Source: an uncultured Clostridia bacterium | GTDB lineage: Bacteria; Bacillota; Clostridia; Oscillospirales; Ruminococcaceae | Length of the DNA stretch: 64,000 nucleotides | Direction: 5' to 3' | Assembly (NCBI GenBank): GCA_944386285.1 | Contig: CALXAM010000020.1 | Span: 1-64,000, forward strand | Part shown: in pieces, positions 33,432-43,360 of the stretch | How the letters are laid out: the number at the start of each line of letters is the position of its first letter | Numbering within the stretch: the stretch's first letter is position 1 | Made by a program: the position numbers and the translations under genes | Notes under the pieces: model-generated | What the model saw: the letters and a program-made list of their open reading frames with translations, nothing else | Database searches by the model: none | Told to the model about the DNA's origin: nothing

Positions 33432-36400
33432 TTAACGTGCATCTCTTCTTTTTTTAAAGAACAAGAATGCTCCTGCCAAAGCCATGAATACGATCGGCAT
33501 CATAAACGGTGTCGAATCACCAGTATCCGGAGATGTTTCTGGCTCTTCAGGTGTCGTCGGCTCAGTCGGAAGAAGTTCCGCTTCACTCAGCGCTTTTTCA
33601 AGTGCTGCATATGCCGCATCAATTTCTTCTTGTGAACCACGTTCAGCGATGACTGCTTCCATCTTTTCAATCGCTGCCAAGATCGCCTGTGCACTTTCCT
33701 CGGTATATTTGCTCAGATCTTCTTGTTTTGCTGTTTCCAACAAACCTTTTGCTGCGCTCTGATCACCTGCAGGAACCAGTGCCTCTACTGCTGCAGTCAA
33801 TGCTGTAATTTGTGCATCAAGCTCTTCTGCTGTAGCTTCATCAACGTTTTCAAGCAATGCTTTTGCTGCATTATAAACATTCATTACTTCTGCCCATGAT
33901 GCTGCTGTCATTTCTTGATCTTCGCCTTCTGCGATTGCTTCATCAACAATCGTAAGCATTGTATACAGAATTGCTGCATTTGCCTGGCAATCTTCTGCGG
34001 CTACCAACGCCTCATATGCTGCATCAACTTCGTCCTGTGTTGCATCTACATTTGCAAGCACTTCTTTTGCTTTATTGAGCGCATCCATGAATGCGGTCGT
34101 AAGCGGGAAGTCTTCTGGGAGAGTTGACGGATCGATATCGACCCTCTCAACCTCATCTGCAAGCTCAGTTTTATCTCCGCGTTTTACCAACGCACCTTTT
34201 GCTTCAAGCAATGCATCATATGCTGCATCAATCACATCCTGTGTTGCATCATCTGCTACTGCTTTTGCTGCTTCCAGTTTTTCACCCAATACAGCCCATG
34301 TTGTAGAAGTATATTCATCTTGATTCAATGCTTCTACTTCTGCAATCAACGCATTGAGTTCAGCTTTATCTCCGCGTTCTACCAACGCATTTTTGGCTTC
34401 AAACAGTGCGTCATATGCTGCATCAATCACATCCTGTGTTGCATCGTCTGCTACTGCTTTTGCTGCTTCCAGTTTCTCTTCCAATGCAGCCCATGTTGCT
34501 ACAGTATAATCACTTTCATCAAGTGCCTCTACTTCTGCAATCAGCGCGTTAAGTTGCGTCTTATCACCCGGTTCTTCAGATACAGTCATGCCGTACAATT
34601 CAATCTCATAAACACGAAGGGTATCTTTCCAAGTCGGATGTGAATCACCATCTGTCACAACAAAGCGATAAAGACGTGCCGCATCTGTTGTTTCAATCGG
34701 ATCATCTGTTACATCAAGTGCATTGTTGTCATATGATTTGATTGTCTTCCAATAGCTGTCGTCATCCATAATGGTTTGACGTTCTGCCGAAGTTTTTGAA
34801 AGGAACTCTGACTCAGAGATCTTATCCGGATCAAGAACTTGAAGCGCAAATGCCACCGTGTTAAATTGTGCACCTTCAGGCACATCCGCGCCATTCGCGT
34901 GAACAACCTTCAAACGATCCGGCACTGCCTTTTCACCAATGTCAAATACAACCCAGTTCGGTGTTGCATCACACCATTTTGTGCTGTAATCGCCATCAAA
35001 CGCATACATTGCTTTTTCGTTGGCTGTCGCTCCATCCGTTTTTACACCCAGAATATCTGCATCCTGTGAAAGCAATACGGATGTCTGAGGGATAGGAGAG
35101 TAAAGCTCAAGCTCGTATACGCGAACACAAGCTGCCCAACCGGTTGTATCTGTTCTGCTGATATTGATTTTAAAGATTCGTCCGGAATTTCCAGTCAAAT
35201 CATTTGTGGTAATATCGTTTGCATTGTCTGTTGTGCTAGTAATCAGCTTCCAATAGCTGTTGTCTGCAAGTAGTGTACAACGCTCTTCATACGATTTTGC
35301 AAGAAGATCCTCAACGGAAATCTTGCTCTCGTCTAACATATAGAACTCATAGTTTGCTGTGTTGATCTTGCCTGCCGGCGTTTCGCCAGCAGCCCCTGCG
35401 TGTACCATCTTCAGTTCTGTGAGTTCACGCTCTTCACCGATGTCAAATGCAACCCACATATTATTGCCGTTTACACACCATTTTCCGGTATCCGGATTTT
35501 CAACATCACCATCAAACAGTTTTTCTGGACCTTGATCAGCGCCCAAGTTATCACCGTTATATGCAATTACGTTTGCCCCAAGTGCTACATTTTCTGTTTC
35601 ACTTTCAGCATTTGCAACAGTCACTGTTGCGGATGCTGATTTCGTCGGATCTACTGTAGAAGTAGCCGTAACAGTAAGCGTTTCTGCTGTTTCATCTTTT
35701 CCGACTGTCAACAATCCTGTATCACTAATCGTTGTAGTTGCCGAAACAGCATTCTCTACTTTCCATGTAACTTCTTGGCTCGGATCATTTTCACCGGTAA
35801 CCACTGCTGTAAACTGCTGGGTTTCACCCTTTTTCACAGTTGCGCGGAGCGGTGTAACAGAAATATCTGTAACGGTTGGAACGTCGCTGTCAGAAGAAAT
35901 TGTAACAGAAACTGTATAAGTCTGTCCTTCTGTGCGAACAATCTTAAGTGCCGTTTCACTGCTTACACGATATCCTTCCGGTACAGATTCACATTTGAGT
36001 GTATATGTACCCAGTGTTACTGTCGCAGGTGTTTCTGTACTTACTTCAGCTACACGATCGCCAGAAGCATTGTATACACCGTATACAACACCCGTCAACG
36101 ACAATCCTGCTTTTGTAAATGCCTTCAATTCAAGTTGTGCTGTTGGCTCTGCAAATTCAGGTGTATCCACTGTGTATTTATCAGAGATTAACTGTCCTAC
36201 ACGTTTTACCTGAAGTGTCAGTTTGCCACCTGCACGCACTACTTTCACACCATCAATCGTAACAGAGGTTTCACCTTCTGCAACCGGCTGCGACATTTTT
36301 GTCCATGTTTCAGAATCAGCTTCATAAACATAAACAACATCACCTTCAGACAGTCCATTTACTGTCATGGTTGTGAAAATATCATCGCCATTCGAAGAAG

Positions 36401-39290
36401 TGGTTGATCCTACCTGTGAATATTTCACAAATGAAACATCTGTTGCAGGTGCTGATTTTTCTATATTTTCCGCCTCAAACGGAGCACTTTGTTTAACGCT
36501 TTCCTCAGAACCAACTGCTGTGGTCGTATAATAAATGCGTCCAGCCTCTGCAGTGCCGAAATCCAGATCTGTAAATGTTACAGTTGAATCCTCTGCAACG
36601 GCAGAAGCGATCTCTGTGTATGTATCACCAGATTTGGTATATACCTTCACAGTTTGACCCACTGGAACATGCGTCAATGTAAATGTATCCGTTGCACCCG
36701 GATTGTTTTGTGCAGTTGCAAAATGCATCATGACTGCTTCTGTCTGCGGGAACTGATCGCTTTCAAACATCTGCCATTCATAAATGCGAATACCGCCCCA
36801 TTGAGAAGATCCATCATCATAAATGCGCAAACGCCATTCCTGTGCAGTAATTGGTGTATCAAGCAGCACATCTGTTACAGCAAGGTGATTGTTTTGAATA
36901 CGTTTGGCCTGAACCCAGTTTCCTCCTGCATCCTTGTACTCAAGTGCAAAATCAAGTGTGTTCATGTCATTCGACTCGCCGCCGTATTCCGCATGCTCGA
37001 CACGCCAACGTTTGACTGTCACTTCACGGCCGATATCAATGTCCATATAGCCCTGATAAATGTTGGTCGCACACCATTTTGAACCGTTTGCAGAAGTACC
37101 GTCAATTGCTTTTACCGCCGGTTCACCGGAGTTTTCATTTGAAACATAGGTTACTTCAGCATTTAAGCAAACATTTTCAAATTCTACTGCTTCATATTTT
37201 TCCGAATCATCATTGCTGTACAACCAATTCAGAGCGATTGTTTTTGCTTCACCGCGCACACCATTTTCGTTGATTGCAACAACTTTCAACGTCACATCCT
37301 GCTCATCTGCTTCGCGAATAACCGTTGGCAGATACAGCGCTGTGTTCGGTGTTGCCATCAGCAAATTGGAAGTGCCATCACTATTTACTTTGTATACTTC
37401 ATAAGAGGAAGCGCCTTCCACTTCGTCCCAATACAATCTGATTTCTGCATCATATGCGTCATGATACAAAATATCATCCAGTGTAATAGATGTCGTTGCG
37501 GACAAAGCTGCTCTCTCTTGCTCAGTAATTGTAAGCTGACCAAGATTTACCTGATAATCAGAAACTGCAGTATCGCTCTCGATCTGCATACCGATTGCAT
37601 AAAGTTTTTTGCCTGCCTGTGCAGAAATATCAACCGATGTGGTTGTCCATGTATCTGCTTCACCTGCAGTCAAATTGTAATAAACTTTGGTGCAATCTTC
37701 ATAGCTTGTCGTTTCGTCATCACCATAATAACCAACAAGCTGCATTTTACCGTCATCATTTTTATAGGTCAGACTCATCTGCATGCCATCTGTGACCGTA
37801 ATATCGGTGCTGTAAAGCATAATATCATTTGGTTTATTGGCATCAAGCGCACCTTCAAATTTGATAGAGTTACCGCCGTTATACGCATCGGTAAAGTCAT
37901 ATTCACCTGAAAGTTTCGAACCTTCCGAATCAATAATCCAAGTCCACGTCGGCATTACATCTTGATTGGATTGATAACTCCACTCTGCATCACGGGACAA
38001 CACGCCGTCTACCCAGTATCCACGACCATGGCCGGAATTAAAGTTTGTTACAAACGGTGCACTGGTAATCGGTGTCTTATCCGCGAAGAAACGGGACATA
38101 CCAACCCATTCCTCGTTTGTTGAACTCGTCGGATCGGATGTTTCCACACGCGGATCGGATGCACTGTTGACGTAGAATGTCCGCTCGTTCTGATGGAAAT
38201 TCTCTCCCGAAGAGGAAATACCCAATGTAGAGTTCGAACAATACAACGCCAACGACAATTTCATCTTACCGTTTTCATCAAGGAGCACATGATCGCGGAA
38301 TTCCGTATTCATACAGTTTTGCTGTACATCAAGGCCCGCAAATGCTTGGAACGGACTGCGTCCAATGGAATTCATCGTAGAAATCGTTGTAGAAACCTGG
38401 CCTTCATACCAGTTATAGTTCATAAAGAACTCATCCACACAATAATTTCCACTTTCATCCGGTTCCATCCACGCCTGATTAGAAGTATTTACTGCATTCT
38501 GATAATACACGCTGCCGCTCGGAAGCATGGAATCATACCAACTGATCAGAATATCCGGACATTTTTGACGCATATACTTGATCATTTCATTCATACGTGC
38601 TGCAATTTCAGCAGTGCATCCATACGATTCCTGATTAAAGAAATAGCCATCAAATCCGTAGTATTCCATGACCTCAAGCAGCTTGTCTGCCACCGGAAAG
38701 CTTCCATCTTCCGCTTTTTGGCAAAAATCACTGACTTCCTCGACATAGCCGGCACCAGTGCCCCATGGAAATCCTAATGTAGCAACAACCGGCACACCGT
38801 TTTTGTGCGCTGCATCTGTAAACTCACCAGTCGGACAGCAAATAAGTCCTTCCTCAGAACCAGACCAGTACACGAATGAATCGACGTATTGCCAGTAATT
38901 GAACGACCAGCTCATAAAGTCTTCCGTACCTTGTGCACTTGTTGTGTCATGTGCAGAGTTGGCAAGGGAGCAGAGCATCAATTTGGCTTCCGGGTTCGCT
39001 TTGGGATTCACAACAAAGCCACCTGTGCGGTTTTCAAGCGCAACGCTTGCTTTGCTGTAGCGCGCATCCGGATCAGACTCAGGCGTCCACTCGAGAAGCG
39101 TATCAACATTAAAAGACGGACCAATCGGCATCAATGACTCATGCGCTGCATACGCTTCATTCATTTCAGCTGAACCGTCATTTCCGACTGCTGCTGCCAT
39201 CGCGGGAAGCGCTGTTCCTACATATGTAGACATTGCTATCGCTGCTGCCAGAACACCAGAGCCGATACGCTTCAGTTTCCTGTTTCGCAT
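33432..39290 (-). CDS. Cell-wall-anchored GH85 endo-beta-N-acetylglucosaminidase, multidomain
   Basis: A 1952-aa surface enzyme that cleaves the chitobiose core of N-glycans. A signal peptide ends near residue 33 (AMAAAVG). The GH85 barrel covers about 45-400; YGFDGYFFNQES carries Asn219 and Glu221, the substrate-assisted pair seen in Endo-D. Next come a jelly-roll (about 420-610), an FN3-like stretch, an F5/8C (CBM32) domain (about 705-850), Ig/prealbumin-like domains, a Big2-type domain (about 1150-1235), two further F5/8C domains (about 1240-1560), about five FIVAR repeats (1570-1900) and a sorting signal SPDTG with a hydrophobic helix and KKRRDAR. The S-P-D-T-G variant replaces LPxTG. GAGGAG precedes the ATG. 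It probably releases host glycans whose products feed the operon downstream. Confidence 0.93.
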   Translation of the reverse strand: MRNRKLKRIGSGVLAAAIAMSTYVGTALPAMAAAVGNDGSAEMNEAYAAHESLMPIGPSFNVDTLLEWTPESDPDARYSKASVALENRTGGFVVNPKANPEAKLMLCSLANSAHDTTSAQGTEDFMSWSFNYWQYVDSFVYWSGSEEGLICCPTGEFTDAAHKNGVPVVATLGFPWGTGAGYVEEVSDFCQKAEDGSFPVADKLLEVMEYYGFDGYFFNQESYGCTAEIAARMNEMIKYMRQKCPDILISWYDSMLPSGSVYYQNAVNTSNQAWMEPDESGNYCVDEFFMNYNWYEGQVSTTISTMNSIGRSPFQAFAGLDVQQNCMNTEFRDHVLLDENGKMKLSLALYCSNSTLGISSSGENFHQNERTFYVNSASDPRVETSDPTSSTNEEWVGMSRFFADKTPITSAPFVTNFNSGHGRGYWVDGVLSRDAEWSYQSNQDVMPTWTWIIDSEGSKLSGEYDFTDAYNGGNSIKFEGALDANKPNDIMLYSTDITVTDGMQMSLTYKNDDGKMQLVGYYGDDETTSYEDCTKVYYNLTAGEADTWTTTSVDISAQAGKKLYAIGMQIESDTAVSDYQVNLGQLTITEQERAALSATTSITLDDILYHDAYDAEIRLYWDEVEGASSYEVYKVNSDGTSNLLMATPNTALYLPTVIREADEQDVTLKVVAINENGVRGEAKTIALNWLYSNDDSEKYEAVEFENVCLNAEVTYVSNENSGEPAVKAIDGTSANGSKWCATNIYQGYMDIDIGREVTVKRWRVEHAEYGGESNDMNTLDFALEYKDAGGNWVQAKRIQNNHLAVTDVLLDTPITAQEWRLRIYDDGSSQWGGIRIYEWQMFESDQFPQTEAVMMHFATAQNNPGATDTFTLTHVPVGQTVKVYTKSGDTYTEIASAVAEDSTVTFTDLDFGTAEAGRIYYTTTAVGSEESVKQSAPFEAENIEKSAPATDVSFVKYSQVGSTTSSNGDDIFTTMTVNGLSEGDVVYVYEADSETWTKMSQPVAEGETSVTIDGVKVVRAGGKLTLQVKRVGQLISDKYTVDTPEFAEPTAQLELKAFTKAGLSLTGVVYGVYNASGDRVAEVSTETPATVTLGTYTLKCESVPEGYRVSSETALKIVRTEGQTYTVSVTISSDSDVPTVTDISVTPLRATVKKGETQQFTAVVTGENDPSQEVTWKVENAVSATTTISDTGLLTVGKDETAETLTVTATSTVDPTKSASATVTVANAESETENVALGANVIAYNGDNLGADQGPEKLFDGDVENPDTGKWCVNGNNMWVAFDIGEERELTELKMVHAGAAGETPAGKINTANYEFYMLDESKISVEDLLAKSYEERCTLLADNSYWKLITSTTDNANDITTNDLTGNSGRIFKINISRTDTTGWAACVRVYELELYSPIPQTSVLLSQDADILGVKTDGATANEKAMYAFDGDYSTKWCDATPNWVVFDIGEKAVPDRLKVVHANGADVPEGAQFNTVAFALQVLDPDKISESEFLSKTSAERQTIMDDDSYWKTIKSYDNNALDVTDDPIETTDAARLYRFVVTDGDSHPTWKDTLRVYEIELYGMTVSEEPGDKTQLNALIAEVEALDESDYTVATWAALEEKLEAAKAVADDATQDVIDAAYDALFEAKNALVERGDKAELNALIAEVEALNQDEYTSTTWAVLGEKLEAAKAVADDATQDVIDAAYDALLEAKGALVKRGDKTELADEVERVDIDPSTLPEDFPLTTAFMDALNKAKEVLANVDATQDEVDAAYEALVAAEDCQANAAILYTMLTIVDEAIAEGEDQEMTAASWAEVMNVYNAAKALLENVDEATAEELDAQITALTAAVEALVPAGDQSAAKGLLETAKQEDLSKYTEESAQAILAAIEKMEAVIAERGSQEEIDAAYAALEKALSEAELLPTEPTTPEEPETSPDTGDSTPFMMPIVFMALAGAFLFFKKRRDAR
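34168..34560. repeat. Near-identical FIVAR-coding tandem repeats, 195-bp period
   Basis: Within the GH85 gene the segments beginning near 34212 and 34407 are almost identical at DNA level over about 70 bases (for example TCATATGCTGCATCAATCAC in both). The 195-bp offset equals one 65-residue FIVAR repeat. Other FIVAR copies nearby are more diverged. Such repeats can recombine and change stalk length. Confidence 0.8.
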
Positions 39291-39342
39291 TCTTACATTC
39301 TCCTCTCTTTCTTAGTAATCTTTTCTTCCTATGATCATACTC

Positions 39343-39367
39343 ATTGCAGTTCGCCAGTCACTGCAAT
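39343..39367. promoter_or_regulatory. Possible operator: 8-bp inverted repeat at the GH85 start site
   Basis: ATTGCAGT (39343-39350) and ACTGCAAT (39360-39367) are exact reverse complements, 9 bases apart, just downstream of the predicted -10 box. The position suits a repressor site. No cognate regulator has been shown; the XRE protein at 30008 is one candidate. Confidence 0.45.
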
Positions 39368-39380
39368 TTCATATACTAAA

Positions 39381-39409
39381 ATCATATCATATCTTGACTA
39401 AAATATCAA
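39381..39409 (-). promoter_or_regulatory. Promoter of the GH85 gene
   Basis: Minus-strand TTGATA (39404-39409), a 17-base spacer and TATGAT (39381-39386), about 90 bases before the ATG. One mismatch in each box from consensus. Confidence 0.65.
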
Positions 39410-39524
39410 TTACTGATTAAAAAAAATAATATAATATATACATACGTTTATGCCGAAAATGTTATTTTGAATAAAAATGACACTTAACAACATGATTTTT
39501 TATAATACTTTATTTTTCAAAAAA

Positions 39525-39568
39525 ATATGCTCTCCTGCTTGCAAACCAAACAAGCAGGAGAGCATATT
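39525..39568 (-). terminator. Terminator of the AI-2E-type permease gene
   Basis: TATGCTCTCCTGCTTG and CAAGCAGGAGAGCATA form a 16-bp stem; on the minus strand it is followed by TTTTTTTGAAAAA. It begins about two bases before the stop region of the permease gene. Confidence 0.88.
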
Positions 39569-39569
39569 C

Positions 39570-40862
39570 CTATTCTTTTGTTTCTTTTTCCATCGGTGGT
39601 TCTGGTGCACCATCTTCGGGAATTCCGCTGCTAGGCCAATAAATCACTTTTTCATCTGGTGTAATATGATCAATGGATTCGTACACTGTCGTACTCACCG
39701 GCATATCACGTTGTGTCAGCCGATTCTTAGCAACCTCTGCTGCCAACGAATAAATAAGTGCAAACAACGGCACACCAATAATCATACCACCAAGGCCAAA
39801 GAATCCGCCAAATACCATGATTGAAAAGATTACCCAAAACGCAGACAAACCAGTCGAACCGCCAACGACCTTTGGTCCCACAAAGTTTGCATCAATCTGC
39901 AAAATAATAAATGCAAAAATCACAAAATAGAGTGCGGTCATTGGATTCACTACGAGAATCAACACCGCAGAAGGGATCACACCGATAAATGGTCCAAAAA
40001 AAGGAATGATATTTGTAACCGCGACAATTACAGAAATAAGCATCGCAAACGGCATATTAAATACTGACATTCCAAGGAACATCACGCCCCATACAATGAC
40101 CGCTTCAATCAATTTTCCTTTGATAAACGAACCAAATACACGATCTGCCCGCCGTGTAACACGCAGCATTTGATTGGTTGCTTTAATCGAAAAAATCGCA
40201 TAACACGTCTTTTTTGTTTGTGCAAAAAACTTTTCTTTGCTAAATAGAATATATACCGATACAATCACGCCCACACAAATGTTGACAACTGTCTGTACCA
40301 ATCCAATCAAACCAACTGTCAAGCCACCTGCCAAGTTCGTGAGCTGGGGAAGAAGATCATTTGTTGCCCAATTGGTTACTGTTTTACTGATATTATCAAA
40401 TTGTGTCTCAAGCATATCCACAATCTCTTGATTTTCAGACGCAAAACCGAGTATCCATTTTTCAATCCGCGCAAAATAAGTTGACAGATTTCCAATAATA
40501 CCGCTGATGCTTTCAAACAGCTGTGGAAATACCATGAAACCAAGTGCAGCAACAACCGCAAATGCCAGTATGAAAGTAACAATCAGTGCAAATACACGCG
40601 CAAGTTTCGGATGTACTTTCCATTTTGTTCGCGAAATGATTGGTCCAAAACAACGCTTTTCAAAAAACTCCATAATTGGATTCAGCAAATATGCGGTAAC
40701 AAATCCAATTAAAAAAGGCATAATGATTGCTGTCAGGAAATTGATTGTGTCCAATACAACATCCATTCGATTAAGCAAAAGATAAAATAAAATGCTCGCA
40801 ACAATTACTAAAAAAGCAGTGATCCCCGCATATAAATATTTCGGGTTCCATCGAAACTTCAT
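39570..40862 (-). CDS. AI-2E family transporter (PerM/UPF0118)
   Basis: A 430-aa integral membrane protein with about eight helices. The pattern fits the AI-2E/PerM family: two helix pairs at the N-terminus (about 10-110), a long soluble middle segment, and a C-terminal bundle with PFFGPFIGVIPSAVLIL and GGFFGLGGMIIGVPLFALIYS. Members have been linked to autoinducer export, Na+/H+ exchange or have no known role. The last 45 residues are hydrophilic with an unusual EDGAPEPPMEKETKE tail. GAGGAGGTG precedes the ATG. It starts 34 bases after the next upstream gene's stop, so it may share a transcript with the membrane protein and aspS-hisS. Confidence 0.85.
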   Translation of the reverse strand: MKFRWNPKYLYAGITAFLVIVASILFYLLLNRMDVVLDTINFLTAIIMPFLIGFVTAYLLNPIMEFFEKRCFGPIISRTKWKVHPKLARVFALIVTFILAFAVVAALGFMVFPQLFESISGIIGNLSTYFARIEKWILGFASENQEIVDMLETQFDNISKTVTNWATNDLLPQLTNLAGGLTVGLIGLVQTVVNICVGVIVSVYILFSKEKFFAQTKKTCYAIFSIKATNQMLRVTRRADRVFGSFIKGKLIEAVIVWGVMFLGMSVFNMPFAMLISVIVAVTNIIPFFGPFIGVIPSAVLILVVNPMTALYFVIFAFIILQIDANFVGPKVVGGSTGLSAFWVIFSIMVFGGFFGLGGMIIGVPLFALIYSLAAEVAKNRLTQRDMPVSTTVYESIDHITPDEKVIYWPSSGIPEDGAPEPPMEKETKE

Positions 40863-40895
40863 ACAGCACCTCCTCTTCTTCTATATGTAAATATG

Positions 40896-41516
40896 TTATC
40901 CTCTCATAGTATAAGGAGGAAAAAACGGTTCCTCCATACGGTTACGAATTGCAAATAGGAAAAACGAGTGGATACCAAAAATGGAACCGCAAATTGCCAA
41001 TGCCATTGCACCTTTTCTGGCATAGCGCATATAAACGGGATAAAGGATAAAACCTTCAAGCACCCGATATCCAATCTGCACCGCCGAAAGGAGAAGAGAT
41101 AAAATACTCAGAAAAAACTGTGCAGGGAGAACCGCAGCTAAAAGCCGTTCCGAATTGGTCGCACCATACAGTGCGATTGTTTGGATCAGCGGAATCAAAT
41201 ACAGCGCAATCGCTAGCACAATCAAAAGCACCTCGCCGCCGATGATAACTGCTATTGCAAGCGGATACCATTTACGCCACGAATATTTGCGGCAAGCCGG
41301 TTGTTTTTCGGGCATCCAATCAGAAAGCTCACCCAACAGCTGCTGTCTTGCAATCGGTACCCATGCACGCCACAGCCCCTGCGCACCTCGCCGCTGTGCA
41401 ATTTTCTGTACGCCGATCGCACCTAAAATATAGGACGTAATCGGCAATGCTAAAAAAATTCCCAACACGATGAAAAACGGAATGACACTAATAAAAATCA
41501 CAGATGGATCCATCAC
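40896..41516 (-). CDS. Uncharacterised multi-pass membrane protein
   Basis: A 206-aa protein with four to five hydrophobic helices (about 7-35, 85-110, 125-160, 170-190) and a basic loop containing LWRAWVPIARQQLLGE, a pattern seen in small Clostridia membrane proteins of unknown function. I do not recognise a family. The start is either GTG at 41516 or ATG at 41513; GAGGAGG fits both. It lies 39 bases after the aspS stop and ahead of the AI-2E-type gene on the same strand. Confidence 0.7.
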   Translation of the reverse strand: MMDPSVIFISVIPFFIVLGIFLALPITSYILGAIGVQKIAQRRGAQGLWRAWVPIARQQLLGELSDWMPEKQPACRKYSWRKWYPLAIAVIIGGEVLLIVLAIALYLIPLIQTIALYGATNSERLLAAVLPAQFFLSILSLLLSAVQIGYRVLEGFILYPVYMRYARKGAMALAICGSIFGIHSFFLFAIRNRMEEPFFPPYTMRG

Positions 41517-41555
41517 AAAACGCCTCCTCTTTGTTATTGCAATGAAGCAGTCAGA

Positions 41556-43343
41556 TTATTCAGCTTCTTCCTCTAAAACTGATGCAATATGAAGTTCTTT
41601 GAGCTGTTCGCTGTCCACAACAGACGGACATTCACTCATGAGCTCACTTGCATTCTGAACTTTCGGGAATGCAATGACGTCACGCAGGCTGTCGGCACCG
41701 CACATGATCATCGAAAGACGATCAAGGCCGATACCCATACCGCCGTGCGGTGGTGCGCCATAGCGATATGCGTTGACTAAGAAGCCAAATTTTGCTTCGA
41801 TTTCCTCGTCAGTAAGGCCCAACGACTCAAACATTTTCTGCTGAAGCTCAAAATCGGTAATACGCATCGACCCGCTCGACAGCTCGGTACCGTTTAATAC
41901 CAAATCATATGCTTTTGCACGCACAGAACCCGGATCGCTGTCAAGGTAAGGCAAACACTCATCAAGCGGCATTGTAAACGGATGATGCATCGCAAGCCAG
42001 GTATCGTTTTCCTCGTCATATTCAAAGAATGGGAACTCTGTGATCCAAACAAAGTTGAACTGCTCAGGAATGATGTCTAATTTTTTCGCAACAGTCAACC
42101 GAATCTGACCCAAGGTCGGCAGGGTAACACGGTCGCGGTCTGCACAGAACAGTGCAACGTCGCCTTTTTCACAGCCGATGTGGGCAAGCAGCGCAGAAAG
42201 TTCTTCCTCACTCATAAATTTCGAGAAGGAGCACGATGGTGCGTCCTCAACCCAGCGAACAAATGCCAAGCCTTTCGCGCCAATGCCGCGTGCCTGCTCG
42301 GTCAGTTTATCGATCTCTTTACGAGTGAGCACCTTTGCGCCGTTTTTCGCAACAATTGCACGAACACTGCCGCCCGCTGCCACTGCACCGGAGAACACAC
42401 CAAAGCCGCAGTCTTTCACGAGTTCAGAGCAGTCAACGATTTCCATACCGAAACGGGTATCCGGTTTATCGGAGCCGTACCGTTCCATTGCATCTTTATA
42501 TGTCATTCGTGGAATCGGCAGTGCGATATCCACATTAAGCACTTCGGAAAACAGCCGTTTGATATAGCCCTCTGTCATCTCTAAGATGTCTTCGACATCG
42601 ACAAAGCTCATCTCCAAGTCGATCTGAGTAAATTCCGGCTGACGGTCTGCGCGCAGATCCTCATCGCGGAAGCAGCGTGCCAGCTGGATATAGCGGTCAT
42701 AGCCTGCGATCATCAGAAGCTGTTTGTAAATCTGCGGAGACTGCGGCAGTGCATAGAATTTGCCCGGATGCACACGAGATGGCACCAGATAGTCACGCGC
42801 ACCCTCTGGTGTTGATTTCATCATCATCGGTGTTTCGATCTCCAAAAATCCGTTTTCATAGAAATAGTCACGGGTCACTTTTGCGATCTTATGGCGCATC
42901 TGGATGTTGCGCTGGAGTTTTTCGCGGCGCAGGTCTAAGTAGCGATATTTTAATGCAATTTCGTCGCCGACTTTACCGTCGTCGTTTACATGGAACGGGG
43001 GAGTCTGTGCCGATGCCAGAATACGAAGTTCGGACACATATACTTCAACCATACCGGTTTTCAATTCAGTATTAACACTCTCGCGGCGGCGAACTTCACC
43101 TTTCGCGATCAGCACATATTCGCTTTTTAGCGATTTTGCTTTTGCGAACACCTCGCGGTCGGTCGTATCATCAAAGGTGAGCTGTACAATGCCGGTGCGG
43201 TCACGCAGATCGACAAAAATGAGGTTTCCTTTGTCGCGTTGGCGCTGTACAAAACCTGCCACCACTACATTGGTTCCTACATCCTGCTCACTCACTTCGC
43301 CGCAATAACGTGTACGGCGCAAATTCCCCATGGATTCTGCCAT
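41556..43343 (-). CDS. aspS: Aspartyl-tRNA synthetase
   Basis: A 595-aa class II synthetase that charges tRNA-Asp. The bacterial layout is complete: OB-fold anticodon-binding domain (about 1-105, QRQRDKGNLIFVDLRD), class II motif 1, motif 2 with FRDEDLRADRQPEFTQIDLE, the bacterial GAD insertion (about 290-415) and motif 3 GIGLDRLSMIMCG at the end. The ATG at 43343 is preferred because AGGAGG lies eight bases before it; the ATG two codons upstream is too close. hisS ends 17 bases upstream, a common Firmicutes pair. Confidence 0.97.
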   Translation of the reverse strand: MAESMGNLRRTRYCGEVSEQDVGTNVVVAGFVQRQRDKGNLIFVDLRDRTGIVQLTFDDTTDREVFAKAKSLKSEYVLIAKGEVRRRESVNTELKTGMVEVYVSELRILASAQTPPFHVNDDGKVGDEIALKYRYLDLRREKLQRNIQMRHKIAKVTRDYFYENGFLEIETPMMMKSTPEGARDYLVPSRVHPGKFYALPQSPQIYKQLLMIAGYDRYIQLARCFRDEDLRADRQPEFTQIDLEMSFVDVEDILEMTEGYIKRLFSEVLNVDIALPIPRMTYKDAMERYGSDKPDTRFGMEIVDCSELVKDCGFGVFSGAVAAGGSVRAIVAKNGAKVLTRKEIDKLTEQARGIGAKGLAFVRWVEDAPSCSFSKFMSEEELSALLAHIGCEKGDVALFCADRDRVTLPTLGQIRLTVAKKLDIIPEQFNFVWITEFPFFEYDEENDTWLAMHHPFTMPLDECLPYLDSDPGSVRAKAYDLVLNGTELSSGSMRITDFELQQKMFESLGLTDEEIEAKFGFLVNAYRYGAPPHGGMGIGLDRLSMIMCGADSLRDVIAFPKVQNASELMSECPSVVDSEQLKELHIASVLEEEAE

Positions 43344-43360
43344 TTTCATTTCCTCCTCTG

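Noticed and set aside
35775-36191. Long plus-strand open frames opposite the GH85 gene (also 37461-37910 and 38193-38777)
   Set aside because: They are antisense shadows of a strongly supported 1952-codon gene; their cysteine- and isoleucine-rich products look like reverse-frame translation and have no ribosome sites.
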